From Pseudomonas sp. MWU15-20650 (GTDB taxonomy: Bacteria > Pseudomonadota > Gammaproteobacteria > Pseudomonadales > Pseudomonadaceae): 64,000 nucleotides of DNA. This document shows positions 22,985 through 32,506 of the stretch, in pieces. The DNA lies in contig NZ_JALJFG010000033.1 in assembly GCF_023242475.1 (NCBI RefSeq), positions 1-64,000 on the forward strand, read 5' to 3'. The stretch's first letter is position 1. Every line of letters starts with the position of its first letter. Made by a program: the position numbers and the translations under genes. Below the pieces are notes generated by a model, which searched no databases, was not told the DNA's origin, and saw only the letters and a program-made list of their open reading frames with translations.

Positions 22985-25900
22985 ATGAACCTCCTAGAAC
23001 CCACGGACAACGTCTTGAACGGCTTTCACCCTGCCGTCAGTGCCTGGTTGCGCAGCACGTTCCCCTCGGTGACCAACGCCCAGGCCCAGGCGTGGCCGTT
23101 GATCCGCCAACGCCGTTCGACGCTCATCGCCGCGCCCACCGGGTCCGGCAAGACACTGACGGCCTTTCTCGCAGTGCTCGATGACCTGGTCCACCAGGGC
23201 CTGGCCAACGGTGGCGCACTGCCGGACGAGACGCTGGTGGTGTACGTATCGCCGCTCAAGGCACTGTCCAACGATATCCAGATCAACCTGCAAAACCCGC
23301 TGGCCGGTATCACCGCGCAGTTGCAAGCGCTTGGCCTGCCGCCGCTGGTGATCCGCACCGCCGTGCGCACGGGCGATACCCCGCAAAAAGACCGCGCCCA
23401 GATGCGCAGGCGCGCGCCGCATATCCTGGTGACCACCCCGGAATCGCTCTACGTGTTGCTCGGCTCGGACTCCGGTCGGCAGATGCTCGCCAGCACGCGC
23501 ACGGTGATCGTCGATGAAATCCACGCCATCGCCGCCAGCAAGCGTGGCAGCCACTTGGCGTTGAGCCTGGAGCGCCTGCAAGGCTTGTGCAGCGAACCGC
23601 TGACGCGCATCGGTCTGTCGGCCACGCAAAAACCCATCGAAGCAGTCTCACGCTTTTTGGTTGGCACCGCCCGGGATTGCGCCATCGTCGACATTGGCCA
23701 CGCCCGCCCTCGCGACCTGGCTATCGAAGTGCCGCCAGTGCCGCTCTCGGCAGTGATGCCCAACGATGTGTGGGAGTTGGTCTATGACCGCCTCGCCACC
23801 CTGGCTCGCGAACACCGTACCACGCTGGTGTTCGTCAACACCCGACGCCTGGCCGAACGCCTGGCCCGCCACTTGAGCGAGCGCCTGGGCAGGACCGCCG
23901 TGGCCGCCCACCATGGCAGCCTGGCCAAGGAACTGCGCCTGGATGCCGAACAACGGCTCAAGGGCGGCGAGCTGCAAGTGTTGATCGCCACGGCCTCCCT
24001 GGAACTGGGGATTGATATCGGCGAGGTCGACCTGGTGTGCCAGATCGGCTCGCCCGGTTCGATCAACGGTTTTCTGCAAAGAGTGGGACGCTCCGGGCAC
24101 CAGGTCGGCGGTACGCCCAAGGGGCGCCTGTTCGCCACCACCCGCGACGACCTGATCGAATGCGCCGCCCTGCTCGACTGCGTACGCCGTGGCGAACTCG
24201 ATACGTTGCACATCCCGGTGGCCCCACTGGACGTGCTCGCCCAGCAGATCGTCGCCGAGGTCAGCGCCCGCGAATGGCCGGAGCAAGCGCTGCTGGCGCT
24301 CATCCAGCGCGCCGCGCCCTATGCCGCGTTGGATGAACGCCACTACCAGGCGCTGTTGCGCATGCTCACCGAGGGCTACAACAGCCGCCAGGGCATTCGC
24401 AGCGCCTACCTGCACCGCGACGCCCTGACTCGTTCCTTACGAGGCCGCCGTGGCGCGAAGCTCTATGCCGTGACCAGCGGCGGCACCCTCCCCGACAACG
24501 CCGACTACAGCGTGTTGCTGGAGCCCCAGAACCTGAATATCGGCAGCGTCAACGAAGACTTCGCGGTGGAAAGCATCGCCGGGGACATCTTCCAACTCGG
24601 TAATACGTCCTACAGGATTTTGCGGGTTGAAGCTGGCAAAGTGCGGGTCGAAGATGCCCATGGCCAGTCGCCGACCATTCCGTTCTGGCTGGGTGAAGCA
24701 CCAGGGCGCAGCCAGGAGTTGTCGGCCGCCGTGGCGCGTTTGCAAGGGCAACTGGACACGCTGCTCAGCGCCACGCCCGGGGACCTGCAACCCGCACACG
24801 ACTGGCTCACCGCGACCCTGGGCCTGAACCGCGCCAGCGCCGAACAGATCCTCGAGTACCTGGCCCGCGCACGCCTGGCCCTCAGCGCGCTGCCGTCCCA
24901 GGACACGTTGATCATGGAGCGTTTTTTCGACGCGTCCGGCGGCACCCAACTGATCATCCACACGCCGTTTGGCAGCCGCATCAACCGTGCCTGGGGCCTG
25001 GCCCTGCGCAAGCGGTTTTGCCGTACGTTCAACTTCGAGCTGCAAGCGGCGGCCAGCGAGAATGCAATCGTGTTGTCGTTGTCCACCAGCCACAGTTTCG
25101 CGCTGGATGAGGTGTGGCGTTACCTCAATAGCCACAGCGCCGAACACATCCTGATCCAGGCCGTGCTGGATGCACCGCTGTTCGGCGTGCGCTGGCGCTG
25201 GAACGCCGGCGTGGCCTTGGCCTTGCCGCGCTATATCGGCGGGCGCAAGGTAGCCCCGCAAATCCAGCGCATGAAAAGCGAAGACCTGATCGCCGCGGTC
25301 TTTCCCGACCAGATCGCCTGCCTGGAAAACCTCGCCGGCGAGCGCGAGATCCCCGACCACCCGCTGGTAGAACAGACCCTCGATGACTGCCTGCACGAGG
25401 CCATGGACAGCGACGCCTGGCTGGCATTGCTGCAGCGCATGGAACGTGGCGAAGTGCGCTTGATCAGCCGCGACCTGCCCGCGCCCTCGCCCATGGCTGC
25501 AGAGATTCTCAGCGCACGGCCCTATACCTTTCTCGACGACGCACCGCTGGAAGAGCGACGCACCCAGGCTGTGCTCAACCGACGCTGGAGTGACCCGCAA
25601 AGCACCGACGACCTCGGTGCGCTGGACGCCGACGCCATCGCCAGTGTGCGAGAAGAAGCCTGGCCGGCGCCCAATGGCCTGGATGAAATGCATGAGGCGC
25701 TGATGAGCCTGGCGTGCATCGCCAGCCGCGAAGTCACCCCGCAATGGGCCCAATGGCTGCAGGCCCTGGCCAAGACTGGACGTGCTTTTGTCCTACGCAA
25801 CGGCCTGTGGGTGGCCATTGAGCGCTTGAGTTGTGTGCAGGCGATCTATCCCAATGACCTGCCGCTGCTCCCGGGTTTCGATGAGCCTTGGACCGTCGAT

Positions 25901-27232
25901 GACGCACTGGTGGAGCTGCTGCGCGCACGCCTCGGTGGGTTCGGCCCGTTGACACTGACCGAAATCGCCATGCCCTTGGCGTTGCCGGTCACTGCCGTCA
26001 CCCAGGCACTGGCTCGCCTGGAACATGAAGGTTACGTGCTGCGCGGCCGTTTCAGCCCCGGCGCCACCGAGGAGCAATGGTGCGAACGCCACTTGCTGGC
26101 GCGCATTCATCGCTACACGGTCAAGCGCCTGCGCCGGGAAATCGAGCCCGTGGGGTTGCAGGACTTCATGCGCTTTCTGTTCGATTGGCAGCACCTGTCC
26201 GAGGGCACGCGCGGCCAGGGCAGTGCCGTGTTGCCGGAGATTGTCAGCCAGTTCGAAGGGTATGCCGCCGCGACCTCAGCCTGGGACAGTGACTTGCTCA
26301 GTGCGCGTATCAAGGATTACTCCAGCACGTGGCTCGACGAACTCTGCCGCAGCGGCAAGCTGGTGTGGACACGCCTGAGCAACAAGGCCAGCGCCATTGC
26401 GTTGCGCAGTACGCCAGTGGTGTTGCTACCTCGCAGCCAGGTGTCGCTGTGGAGCGGGCTGACGGAGCTGACCGACAGCACCACGTTGTCGCCCAAGGCG
26501 CAAAAGGTCCACCTGGCGCTGCGCGAACACGGCGCACTGTTTTTTGATGAGCTGGTGCACGAAGCCCATCTGCTGCGCAGCGAACTGGAAACCGCCTTGC
26601 AGGAACTGGTGGGTGCCGGCTTGGTGAATGCCGACAGTTTTGCCGGGCTGCGTGCACTGACCACGCCCGCCAGCAAGCGCCAGGCGCGCAGCAGTCGGCG
26701 CGGGCGCGGCGCGTTTGTCGGTGGCATGGATGACGCGGGGCGCTGGGCCTTGGTGCGCCGCTCAGCCACCGCCGCCAGCCCACACTCCGCCGAAACGCTG
26801 GAGCATGTGGCGATGACGCTGCTGCGCCGTTATGGCGTGGTGTTCTGGCGATTGCTGGAGCGCGAGGCGGATTGGTTGCCGAGCTGGCGCGAATTGTTGC
26901 GCACCTTCCACCGGCTGGAAGCACGCGGGGAAATCCGTGGCGGGCGATTTGTCAGTGGGCTGGCGGGCGAGCAGTTTGCGTTGCCGGAGGCGATTCCCTT
27001 GCTGCGCGAAGTCCGGCGGCGCGCCCATGACGGTAGCTTGATTGCCGTGTGCGGGGCTGATCCGCTGAACCTGGTGGGTACGCTGTTGCCGGGTACCAAG
27101 GTGCCAGCGGTGAGCGGTAATCGAATGGTGTATCGCGATGGGGTGCCGGCGGCCGTGATGGTCGCGGGCAAGCAGCAGCTGTTGCTGGAGGTGGATCAGC
27201 AGGCGGTGCTGGAAAAGTTGATCCGGCGTTGA
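22985..27232 (+). CDS. lhr: Lhr family ATP-dependent helicase (full length)
   Basis: This 1415-residue superfamily 2 helicase starts at ATG 22985 with AGAGG upstream (a TTG five codons earlier is also in frame). Residues 50-57 are Walker A APTGSGKT; motif II is DEIH near residue 178, motif III LSATQKP and motif VI QRVGRSGH. The Lhr winged-helix and beta domains follow, then a ~500-residue C-terminal extension (Lhr-CTD) as in E. coli Lhr, which in other bacteria acts as a 3'-5' translocase implicated in DNA repair. Length is slightly below E. coli's 1538. It stands alone, without the metallophosphoesterase/ligase/exonuclease genes found next to Lhr-Core elsewhere. Confidence 0.93.
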   Translation: MNLLEPTDNVLNGFHPAVSAWLRSTFPSVTNAQAQAWPLIRQRRSTLIAAPTGSGKTLTAFLAVLDDLVHQGLANGGALPDETLVVYVSPLKALSNDIQINLQNPLAGITAQLQALGLPPLVIRTAVRTGDTPQKDRAQMRRRAPHILVTTPESLYVLLGSDSGRQMLASTRTVIVDEIHAIAASKRGSHLALSLERLQGLCSEPLTRIGLSATQKPIEAVSRFLVGTARDCAIVDIGHARPRDLAIEVPPVPLSAVMPNDVWELVYDRLATLAREHRTTLVFVNTRRLAERLARHLSERLGRTAVAAHHGSLAKELRLDAEQRLKGGELQVLIATASLELGIDIGEVDLVCQIGSPGSINGFLQRVGRSGHQVGGTPKGRLFATTRDDLIECAALLDCVRRGELDTLHIPVAPLDVLAQQIVAEVSAREWPEQALLALIQRAAPYAALDERHYQALLRMLTEGYNSRQGIRSAYLHRDALTRSLRGRRGAKLYAVTSGGTLPDNADYSVLLEPQNLNIGSVNEDFAVESIAGDIFQLGNTSYRILRVEAGKVRVEDAHGQSPTIPFWLGEAPGRSQELSAAVARLQGQLDTLLSATPGDLQPAHDWLTATLGLNRASAEQILEYLARARLALSALPSQDTLIMERFFDASGGTQLIIHTPFGSRINRAWGLALRKRFCRTFNFELQAAASENAIVLSLSTSHSFALDEVWRYLNSHSAEHILIQAVLDAPLFGVRWRWNAGVALALPRYIGGRKVAPQIQRMKSEDLIAAVFPDQIACLENLAGEREIPDHPLVEQTLDDCLHEAMDSDAWLALLQRMERGEVRLISRDLPAPSPMAAEILSARPYTFLDDAPLEERRTQAVLNRRWSDPQSTDDLGALDADAIASVREEAWPAPNGLDEMHEALMSLACIASREVTPQWAQWLQALAKTGRAFVLRNGLWVAIERLSCVQAIYPNDLPLLPGFDEPWTVDDALVELLRARLGGFGPLTLTEIAMPLALPVTAVTQALARLEHEGYVLRGRFSPGATEEQWCERHLLARIHRYTVKRLRREIEPVGLQDFMRFLFDWQHLSEGTRGQGSAVLPEIVSQFEGYAAATSAWDSDLLSARIKDYSSTWLDELCRSGKLVWTRLSNKASAIALRSTPVVLLPRSQVSLWSGLTELTDSTTLSPKAQKVHLALREHGALFFDELVHEAHLLRSELETALQELVGAGLVNADSFAGLRALTTPASKRQARSSRRGRGAFVGGMDDAGRWALVRRSATAASPHSAETLEHVAMTLLRRYGVVFWRLLEREADWLPSWRELLRTFHRLEARGEIRGGRFVSGLAGEQFALPEAIPLLREVRRRAHDGSLIAVCGADPLNLVGTLLPGTKVPAVSGNRMVYRDGVPAAVMVAGKQQLLLEVDQQAVLEKLIRR

Positions 27233-27255
27233 GCGTGGGGGACTTCAAGGGCCTC

Positions 27256-27330
27256 ATCGGGGGCAAGCCCCCTCCCACATTTGAATGTGTTCGCCAATCT
27301 ACAGGTGGGAGGGAGCTTGCTCCCGATGGC
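27256..27330. repeat. Diverged REP pair in tail-to-tail order
   Basis: Two REP-like units lie 26 bases apart: ATCGGGGGCAAGCCCCC...CCCAC (27256-27278) and GTGGGAGGGAGCTTGCTCCC... (27305-27330). Their order is the reverse of the REPINs at 5780 and 21828, and the second carries the GAGGGAGCTTGCTCCC core of a different REP subgroup. It lies between the convergent lhr and channel genes. Confidence 0.85.
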
Positions 27331-27350
27331 GTCAGTTCAGGCGCCCTCAA

Positions 27351-29441
27351 TCACTGCGGGCGCGGCTGTTCGGTCAACATCACCGACTCCGGTTCGTCCA
27401 CCTGCGCCACGCGCTTAGGTAACAGCACCTGCTGTGGATAAGTCTGCGCGAAGTGCACCTCATCGCAGTTATCCACAAGCTTTTTCAGGCGCTGGTTAAA
27501 TGCACGACTGACTGTATATTGGCCGCCCGACACCGTACGGAACTGCGCGGTGAGCACCACGCCGTTGAGGTCCATCTTGTCGACCCCAAACACCTCCAGC
27601 GGCCCTTGCAGGTTGTACTTGAGGAACACGTCATCGCGAATCGACTGGCCGGCCTCGCGGATCAGTTCCACGGCCTTGTCCACGTCGGTGTCGTAGGTGA
27701 ACTGCACCGAGAAGAACGCATAGGCGAACTGCCGCGATTGGTTGGTGACCGCCTTGATCTGCCCGAACGGTACCGAGTGCACGAAGCCCTTGCCGTCACG
27801 CAGGCGCAGGGTGCGGATGGTCAGCCCCTCGACGGTGCCGGCGTGGCCAGAGTCGAGCACCACCCAGTCGCCGATGGACAGCGTGTCTTCGATGATGATG
27901 AACAGGCCGGTGATCACGTCCTGCACCAATTGCTGGGAGCCGAAACCGATGGCCAGGCCCACGACCCCGGCGCCCGCCAGCAGCGGCGCAACGTTGATAC
28001 CCAGATTAGCCATGGTGGTGATCGCACAAATCACCACCAGGATGATCTTCACCGCATTGCGCAACAGTGGCAGGATGGTTTTGACCCGTGTGCTGGGCTG
28101 GCGACTGGAGCGCTTATTCGCGGGTGGTTTGAGTGCTTCCTGGATGGCCGTATCGAGCACCACCCAGAACAACCAGGTCACCAGCAGGATCAGGCCGATG
28201 CTGCTGAGGGAATCACTGATTGCCCGCCCCACCGAGTTGCGCTGGGCAAACTCGAACAGTGACACGCCCCAGATACGCCCCAGGATTTCGATAAAGGCAA
28301 CCGCCATGACAATGCGCAACAACGCATGCAGCAGGCTGAGGAAGCGCTCCTTGTAGGCGCTGCTGCGCTGGATCGACACTTGGCTGCGCGACTTGAACAG
28401 ATGCTGCAACACCGTGCTGAGAAACACCGTGCCGATCAACAAGAGCGTGGTGAGCAGTGCACAGCGCAGGGCCTCTTGGTTGTCATCGCCGGCGCCGATC
28501 AGGTTGACCGCCGAGACCAGCACCATCAACAAAATCGGCCAGTACCAGAGCCCGGAAAACACCCGCAGCGATTGCTGCAATGCCGGGTGCTTGAGACGCT
28601 GGGACAACGGCCGATTGCGGATCAGATGGGCGACCGGACGCCGCAGGCGAACCACCAGCACGCCAAAAATCACGGCGGCAAATAGCCCGGTAAATACCGC
28701 GATGCTGCTGGTGATATTGCCGCCCAGTTGGCGAACGATTTGCGGGCTGGTCAGCGCATCGCTGAGGGCGGCGAGGAAGCCGATCAAGAACAGCGGCTTG
28801 GGGCAGTAATTGCGAATGATCTGTACGGCGGGCCGCTTGTGCCCGACGTTGAACATGACAATCACGCACAACAGCATCGACGTAGAAAAGATGCCGCTGC
28901 TGGTGGCGTAGGCCAAACACAGCGCCAGCGCGCGGCCGACCGAAGCGGTTAAAAAGTGACTGACATAAAGGGTCAGTGGCAGGCAGACCAGGGCCGGGAC
29001 CGTGTAGGGCAATACATACCCGAGCAGCCCTTGCAGGCGCTCGCGTCGTTCTACGAAGGAACGTCGGCTCAAGCGCTGCACGCTCAACCGCCCCAATAAC
29101 GTCAACAGCGCAAAGGCGCCCACCCATACCCCGGACAACAACAGAAAATCACCCGCCACGCTCCACGGCGAACGTTCGGACGTCTGGTCGACCAAGCGCC
29201 CGACTTCATCCGCCGCGCGATCGGCGCGCAGGCGCCAGGCATCCACAAGGCCCTGGTTGAGGTCGAGCTTGTCCTGCACGTCATCGATACTGGAACTGAT
29301 GGCCCCAAGCAGCCCGCCCTCTACCAGTAACTCCGGCTTGGCCGGCGCAGAAGGCGCTGGTGCGGGGGTTGCAGCTTGCAGTGCGCCGTTGCCACCAAGC
29401 AGCAGCATGCCGAGCAGTAATGCAGTTTTTAGATTCAGCAA
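27351..29441 (-). CDS. MscS-family mechanosensitive ion channel
   Basis: The start is probably TTG 29441: AAGGAG (29451-29456) lies nine bases upstream and gives a full signal peptide (MLNLKTALLLGMLLLGGNGALQA); the next ATG would truncate it. The 696-residue protein has a periplasmic helical domain, about eight to ten membrane segments and a C-terminal MscS module: pore region NLGINVAPLLAGAGVVGLAIGFG, then the hallmark QQLVQDVITGLFIIIEDTLS IGDWV, VEGLTIRTLRLRD and NQSR. Such channels release solutes under osmotic downshock. Convergent with lhr across a REP pair. Confidence 0.9.
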   Translation of the reverse strand: MLNLKTALLLGMLLLGGNGALQAATPAPAPSAPAKPELLVEGGLLGAISSSIDDVQDKLDLNQGLVDAWRLRADRAADEVGRLVDQTSERSPWSVAGDFLLLSGVWVGAFALLTLLGRLSVQRLSRRSFVERRERLQGLLGYVLPYTVPALVCLPLTLYVSHFLTASVGRALALCLAYATSSGIFSTSMLLCVIVMFNVGHKRPAVQIIRNYCPKPLFLIGFLAALSDALTSPQIVRQLGGNITSSIAVFTGLFAAVIFGVLVVRLRRPVAHLIRNRPLSQRLKHPALQQSLRVFSGLWYWPILLMVLVSAVNLIGAGDDNQEALRCALLTTLLLIGTVFLSTVLQHLFKSRSQVSIQRSSAYKERFLSLLHALLRIVMAVAFIEILGRIWGVSLFEFAQRNSVGRAISDSLSSIGLILLVTWLFWVVLDTAIQEALKPPANKRSSRQPSTRVKTILPLLRNAVKIILVVICAITTMANLGINVAPLLAGAGVVGLAIGFGSQQLVQDVITGLFIIIEDTLSIGDWVVLDSGHAGTVEGLTIRTLRLRDGKGFVHSVPFGQIKAVTNQSRQFAYAFFSVQFTYDTDVDKAVELIREAGQSIRDDVFLKYNLQGPLEVFGVDKMDLNGVVLTAQFRTVSGGQYTVSRAFNQRLKKLVDNCDEVHFAQTYPQQVLLPKRVAQVDEPESVMLTEQPRPQ

Positions 29442-29617
29442 AACAGCGGGCTCCTTCAGCAGGGTCTGTAAGGAACTGACGGATTTGAAACTCGATCGTT
29501 CCCCTGCTTTGCCATCTTTGCTCTACAGGCAAATATCAAATGCCGATCCCTGTCTTTTTCCGCACAAGCCAAACCCAGACACTGCACGCCTGATTGAAAC
29601 CTACTGGAGTTGCAGCC

Positions 29618-30820
29618 ATGCCCATTGCCTTGCTGGCGCTGACCCTCAGCGCCTTTGCCATCGGGACGACCGAGTTCGTCATCGTTGGCCTGTTACCCAC
29701 CATCGGTGCCGACCTCGGCGTCGACCTGCCGTCTGCCGGCCTGCTGGTCAGCCTCTACGCCCTCGGCGTGGCCATCGGTGCCCCCGTGTTGACCGCCCTC
29801 ACCGGCAAAGTGCCGCGCAAGCTCCTGCTGCTGTCGTTGATGGTGCTGTTCACCCTTGGCAACCTGTTGGCCTGGCAGGCACCGAGTTACGAATCCCTGG
29901 TGTTGGCGCGCATCGTCACCGGCTTGGCCCATGGGGTGTTTTTCTCGATTGGCTCGACCCTCGCAACCAGCCTTGTGCCCAAGGAAAAAGCCGCCAGCGC
30001 GATCGCGATCATGTTTACCGGCTTGACGGTCGCACTGGTGACGGGCGTGCCGCTGGGGACGTTTATCGGCCAGCATTTCGGCTGGCGCGAAACCTTCCTC
30101 GCCGTTTCGGCCCTGGGTGTGATCGCGTTCATCGGAAGCCTGATCTACGTACCGAACACCATCGCCCACAGCAAACCCGCCTCGCTGCTGCAACAACTGC
30201 AGGTGCTCAAGCAACCTCGGCTGTTGCTGGTGTACGCCATGACGGCGATCGGCTATGGCGGCTCGTTTATCGCGTTTACGTTTCTGGCGCCGATCCTTCA
30301 GGACATCTCAGGTTTCAGCGCCAGCACCGTAAGCCTGGTGTTGCTGGTGTACGGCATCTCGGTGGCGGCCGGGAACATCTGGGGCGGCAAGCTGGCTGAT
30401 CAGCGTGGCCCGATCAGCGCGTTGAAAATCATCTTCACCTTGCTTGCCGTCGTGCTGTTTATCCTGACATTAACCGCCAGTAACCCATGGCTGGCCCTGG
30501 CCACCGTGCTGGTGTGGGGCGCGGTCGCCTTCGGCAACGTGCCCGGCCTGCAAGTGTATGTGGTGCGCCAGGCGGAACATCACACGCCAAATGCGGTGGA
30601 CGTGGCCTCAGGGCTGAACATTGCCGCGTTCAACCTGGGAATCGCCGGTGGTGCCTGGGCCGGTGGTTTGATCGTGGCTCACATGGGCTTGATCCACACG
30701 GCATGGATCGGCGGCCTGGTGGTGTTGGTGGCGCTGGCGCTGACCGCTTGGAGTGGTCGCCTGGATCGCCTTGGCCCGGTGTATGCCGAGAGCACAACAC
30801 GGGCGGTTGCGGGGCACTGA
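29618..30820 (+). CDS. MFS transporter, arabinose-efflux (AraJ) type
   Basis: ATG 29618 with CTGGAG seven to twelve bases upstream gives 400 residues and ~12 membrane segments. Family motifs are FAIGTTEFVIVGLLPTI near the N-terminus, GKVPRKLLLLSLM in the loop after helix 2 and GRxxxG-less but typical DHA1 arrangement; the second half begins at PRLLLVYAMTAIGYGG. Members export sugars or drugs. It stands between the divergent channel gene and the convergent GlxA-type regulator; substrate unknown. Confidence 0.9.
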   Translation: MPIALLALTLSAFAIGTTEFVIVGLLPTIGADLGVDLPSAGLLVSLYALGVAIGAPVLTALTGKVPRKLLLLSLMVLFTLGNLLAWQAPSYESLVLARIVTGLAHGVFFSIGSTLATSLVPKEKAASAIAIMFTGLTVALVTGVPLGTFIGQHFGWRETFLAVSALGVIAFIGSLIYVPNTIAHSKPASLLQQLQVLKQPRLLLVYAMTAIGYGGSFIAFTFLAPILQDISGFSASTVSLVLLVYGISVAAGNIWGGKLADQRGPISALKIIFTLLAVVLFILTLTASNPWLALATVLVWGAVAFGNVPGLQVYVVRQAEHHTPNAVDVASGLNIAAFNLGIAGGAWAGGLIVAHMGLIHTAWIGGLVVLVALALTAWSGRLDRLGPVYAESTTRAVAGH

Positions 30821-30853
30821 CCCGCCAGAAAGTGCCCCCCTGTTCCATAAGGC

Positions 30854-31825
30854 TCACACACCAAAGCGGCTACGGTAATCGCTTGGGGTGAGGCCGGTGA
30901 TTTTCTTGAAGGTGGCGCGAAAGGCACTCGGGTCCTGATAGCCCACGGTCCAGGCAATATGGTCGATGGTGCCGTTAGTAAACTCGAGCATCTGCCGCGC
31001 CTTGCCAACGCGTAAGTGCTGGCAATACTCGGTAGGTTTCAAGCCTGTGGCGTTGCGAAAGCGCCGCAGGAATGTGCGCTCTTCCAGACCCGCCTTGTGT
31101 GCCATCACGGCGACGGACACCTCCACCGCGCCATTGGCTTGCAACCAATGCTGAACCTTGAGAATCGAGCCGTCACCGTGCCCCAGAATCGGCGCAAAGT
31201 TGCTGCCACATTGGCTGGCGCTGTCGCTGTGCTCAATCACCAGGAAACGCGCAGTGTCGGCGGCAATACTCGGCCCCATCAGCCGGTCGACCAGGCGCAG
31301 CCCCAGCTCGGACCAGGCCATCAGCCCGGCACTGGTAATCAGGTCGCCGTCATCGACAATGGGTTTATTCGCCTCCAGGCGCACGGCCGGGTAACGGGCA
31401 GCGAATGATTGAGCTGAGGACCAATGAGTGGTGGCGCTGCGTCCGTCCAGCAACCCACTGCGCGCCAGCATGATCGAGCCAACACACACACCGCCGAGCA
31501 CCGTACCCGCCGCGTGCTGCCGACGAATCCACTCCAGCAGTGCAGGCGGCGCTTGTTGTTCCGTGAACTCACCAATCGACGGCGGTACCAGCACGGCCAT
31601 CAACGGTTGTTCCGGGCCGGGGTCGCTGTCGAATACCCGCGCCGGCGTGCCAGCAGCATCCACCTGCCAATGGCTGATCCGCAGCAGCGGCAATTGCGCG
31701 GATGCATGCTCGGCGGCGATCCGGTTGGCCACCCCGAACAGATCAGTCAAACCGTGCACCGCTGCCAGTTGTGCGCCCTGGTAGATCAATACCCCCAGCT
31801 CGACGGTCGAGCGTTGCAACGCCAT
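30854..31825 (-). CDS. GlxA family AraC-type transcriptional regulator
   Basis: From ATG 31825 the protein has 323 residues: an N-terminal DJ-1/PfpI (class I glutamine amidotransferase-like) domain with GGVCVGSIMLARSGLLDGRSATTHW, whose nucleophile-elbow Cys lies in VCVGS, and a C-terminal double helix-turn-helix of AraC type (LEERTFLRRFRNATGLKPTEYCQHLRVGKARQML in part, VGYQDPSAFRATFKKITGLTPSDYR). Regulators of this type sense small metabolites. The divergent cysteine hydrolase gene, 96 bases away, is the likely target. Confidence 0.92.
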   Translation of the reverse strand: MALQRSTVELGVLIYQGAQLAAVHGLTDLFGVANRIAAEHASAQLPLLRISHWQVDAAGTPARVFDSDPGPEQPLMAVLVPPSIGEFTEQQAPPALLEWIRRQHAAGTVLGGVCVGSIMLARSGLLDGRSATTHWSSAQSFAARYPAVRLEANKPIVDDGDLITSAGLMAWSELGLRLVDRLMGPSIAADTARFLVIEHSDSASQCGSNFAPILGHGDGSILKVQHWLQANGAVEVSVAVMAHKAGLEERTFLRRFRNATGLKPTEYCQHLRVGKARQMLEFTNGTIDHIAWTVGYQDPSAFRATFKKITGLTPSDYRSRFGV

Positions 31826-31921
31826 TGTCAGTTTTCCCCCGGTTATTGTCGGTGCAGCCAATCCTCGGACCGGCCGTCAGCTAACATACTGAGCCCATCA
31901 ACCCATCACGAGGCAACCCCC

Positions 31922-32485
31922 ATGGCCAAGCAAGCGCTCATCCTAATCGATATCCAGAACGACTACTTCCCCCAAGGCAAGTGGCCGCTTGACGGCGTAG
32001 ACGCCGCGGCGGACAAGGCAGCGCAGGTGCTTCAGGCTTTTCGACAGGCGGGCGATGCGGTGATTCATGTGCGCCATGAGTTCGCTGACGAAAACGCGCC
32101 ATTCTTCACACCGGGTTCCGCAGGCGCGCAGTTGCATGCCAAGGTGCTGAACGAGGGCAGTGAGCCAGTAGTCCTCAAGCACTTCGTGAATGCGTTTCGC
32201 CAGACCAACCTGCGTACATTGCTGGAGCAACGCAGCATTACCGATGTGGTCGTGGTCGGCAGCATGAGCCATATGTGCATTGACGCCGTGGTACGGGCGG
32301 CAGCGGACCTGGGCTACAAGGTCACGGTGATTCATGACGCATGCGCCACCCGCGACCTGGAATTCAATGGGCAGGTGATTCCGGCGGCGCAGGTGCACGG
32401 GGCCTACATGGCATCCCTGGCATTTGGGTATGCGGGCGTGGTGTCGGCGGATGAATACTTGCAGGCTCAAGCGGCGGCGGCATGA
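31922..32485 (+). CDS. Cysteine hydrolase, isochorismatase family
   Basis: The 187-residue protein has the family triad: Asp10 in LILIDIQNDYF, a Lys in EPVVLKHFVNAF and the nucleophile Cys119 in GSMSHMCIDA. Such enzymes cleave amides, vinyl ethers or nicotinamide; the substrate here is unknown. It lies divergently from a GlxA-type regulator, a common pairing in which the regulator controls the hydrolase. No signal peptide, so cytoplasmic. Confidence 0.93.
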   Translation: MAKQALILIDIQNDYFPQGKWPLDGVDAAADKAAQVLQAFRQAGDAVIHVRHEFADENAPFFTPGSAGAQLHAKVLNEGSEPVVLKHFVNAFRQTNLRTLLEQRSITDVVVVGSMSHMCIDAVVRAAADLGYKVTVIHDACATRDLEFNGQVIPAAQVHGAYMASLAFGYAGVVSADEYLQAQAAAA

Positions 32486-32506
32486 CCGCCACTTGTGTGG
32501 GTGCCT

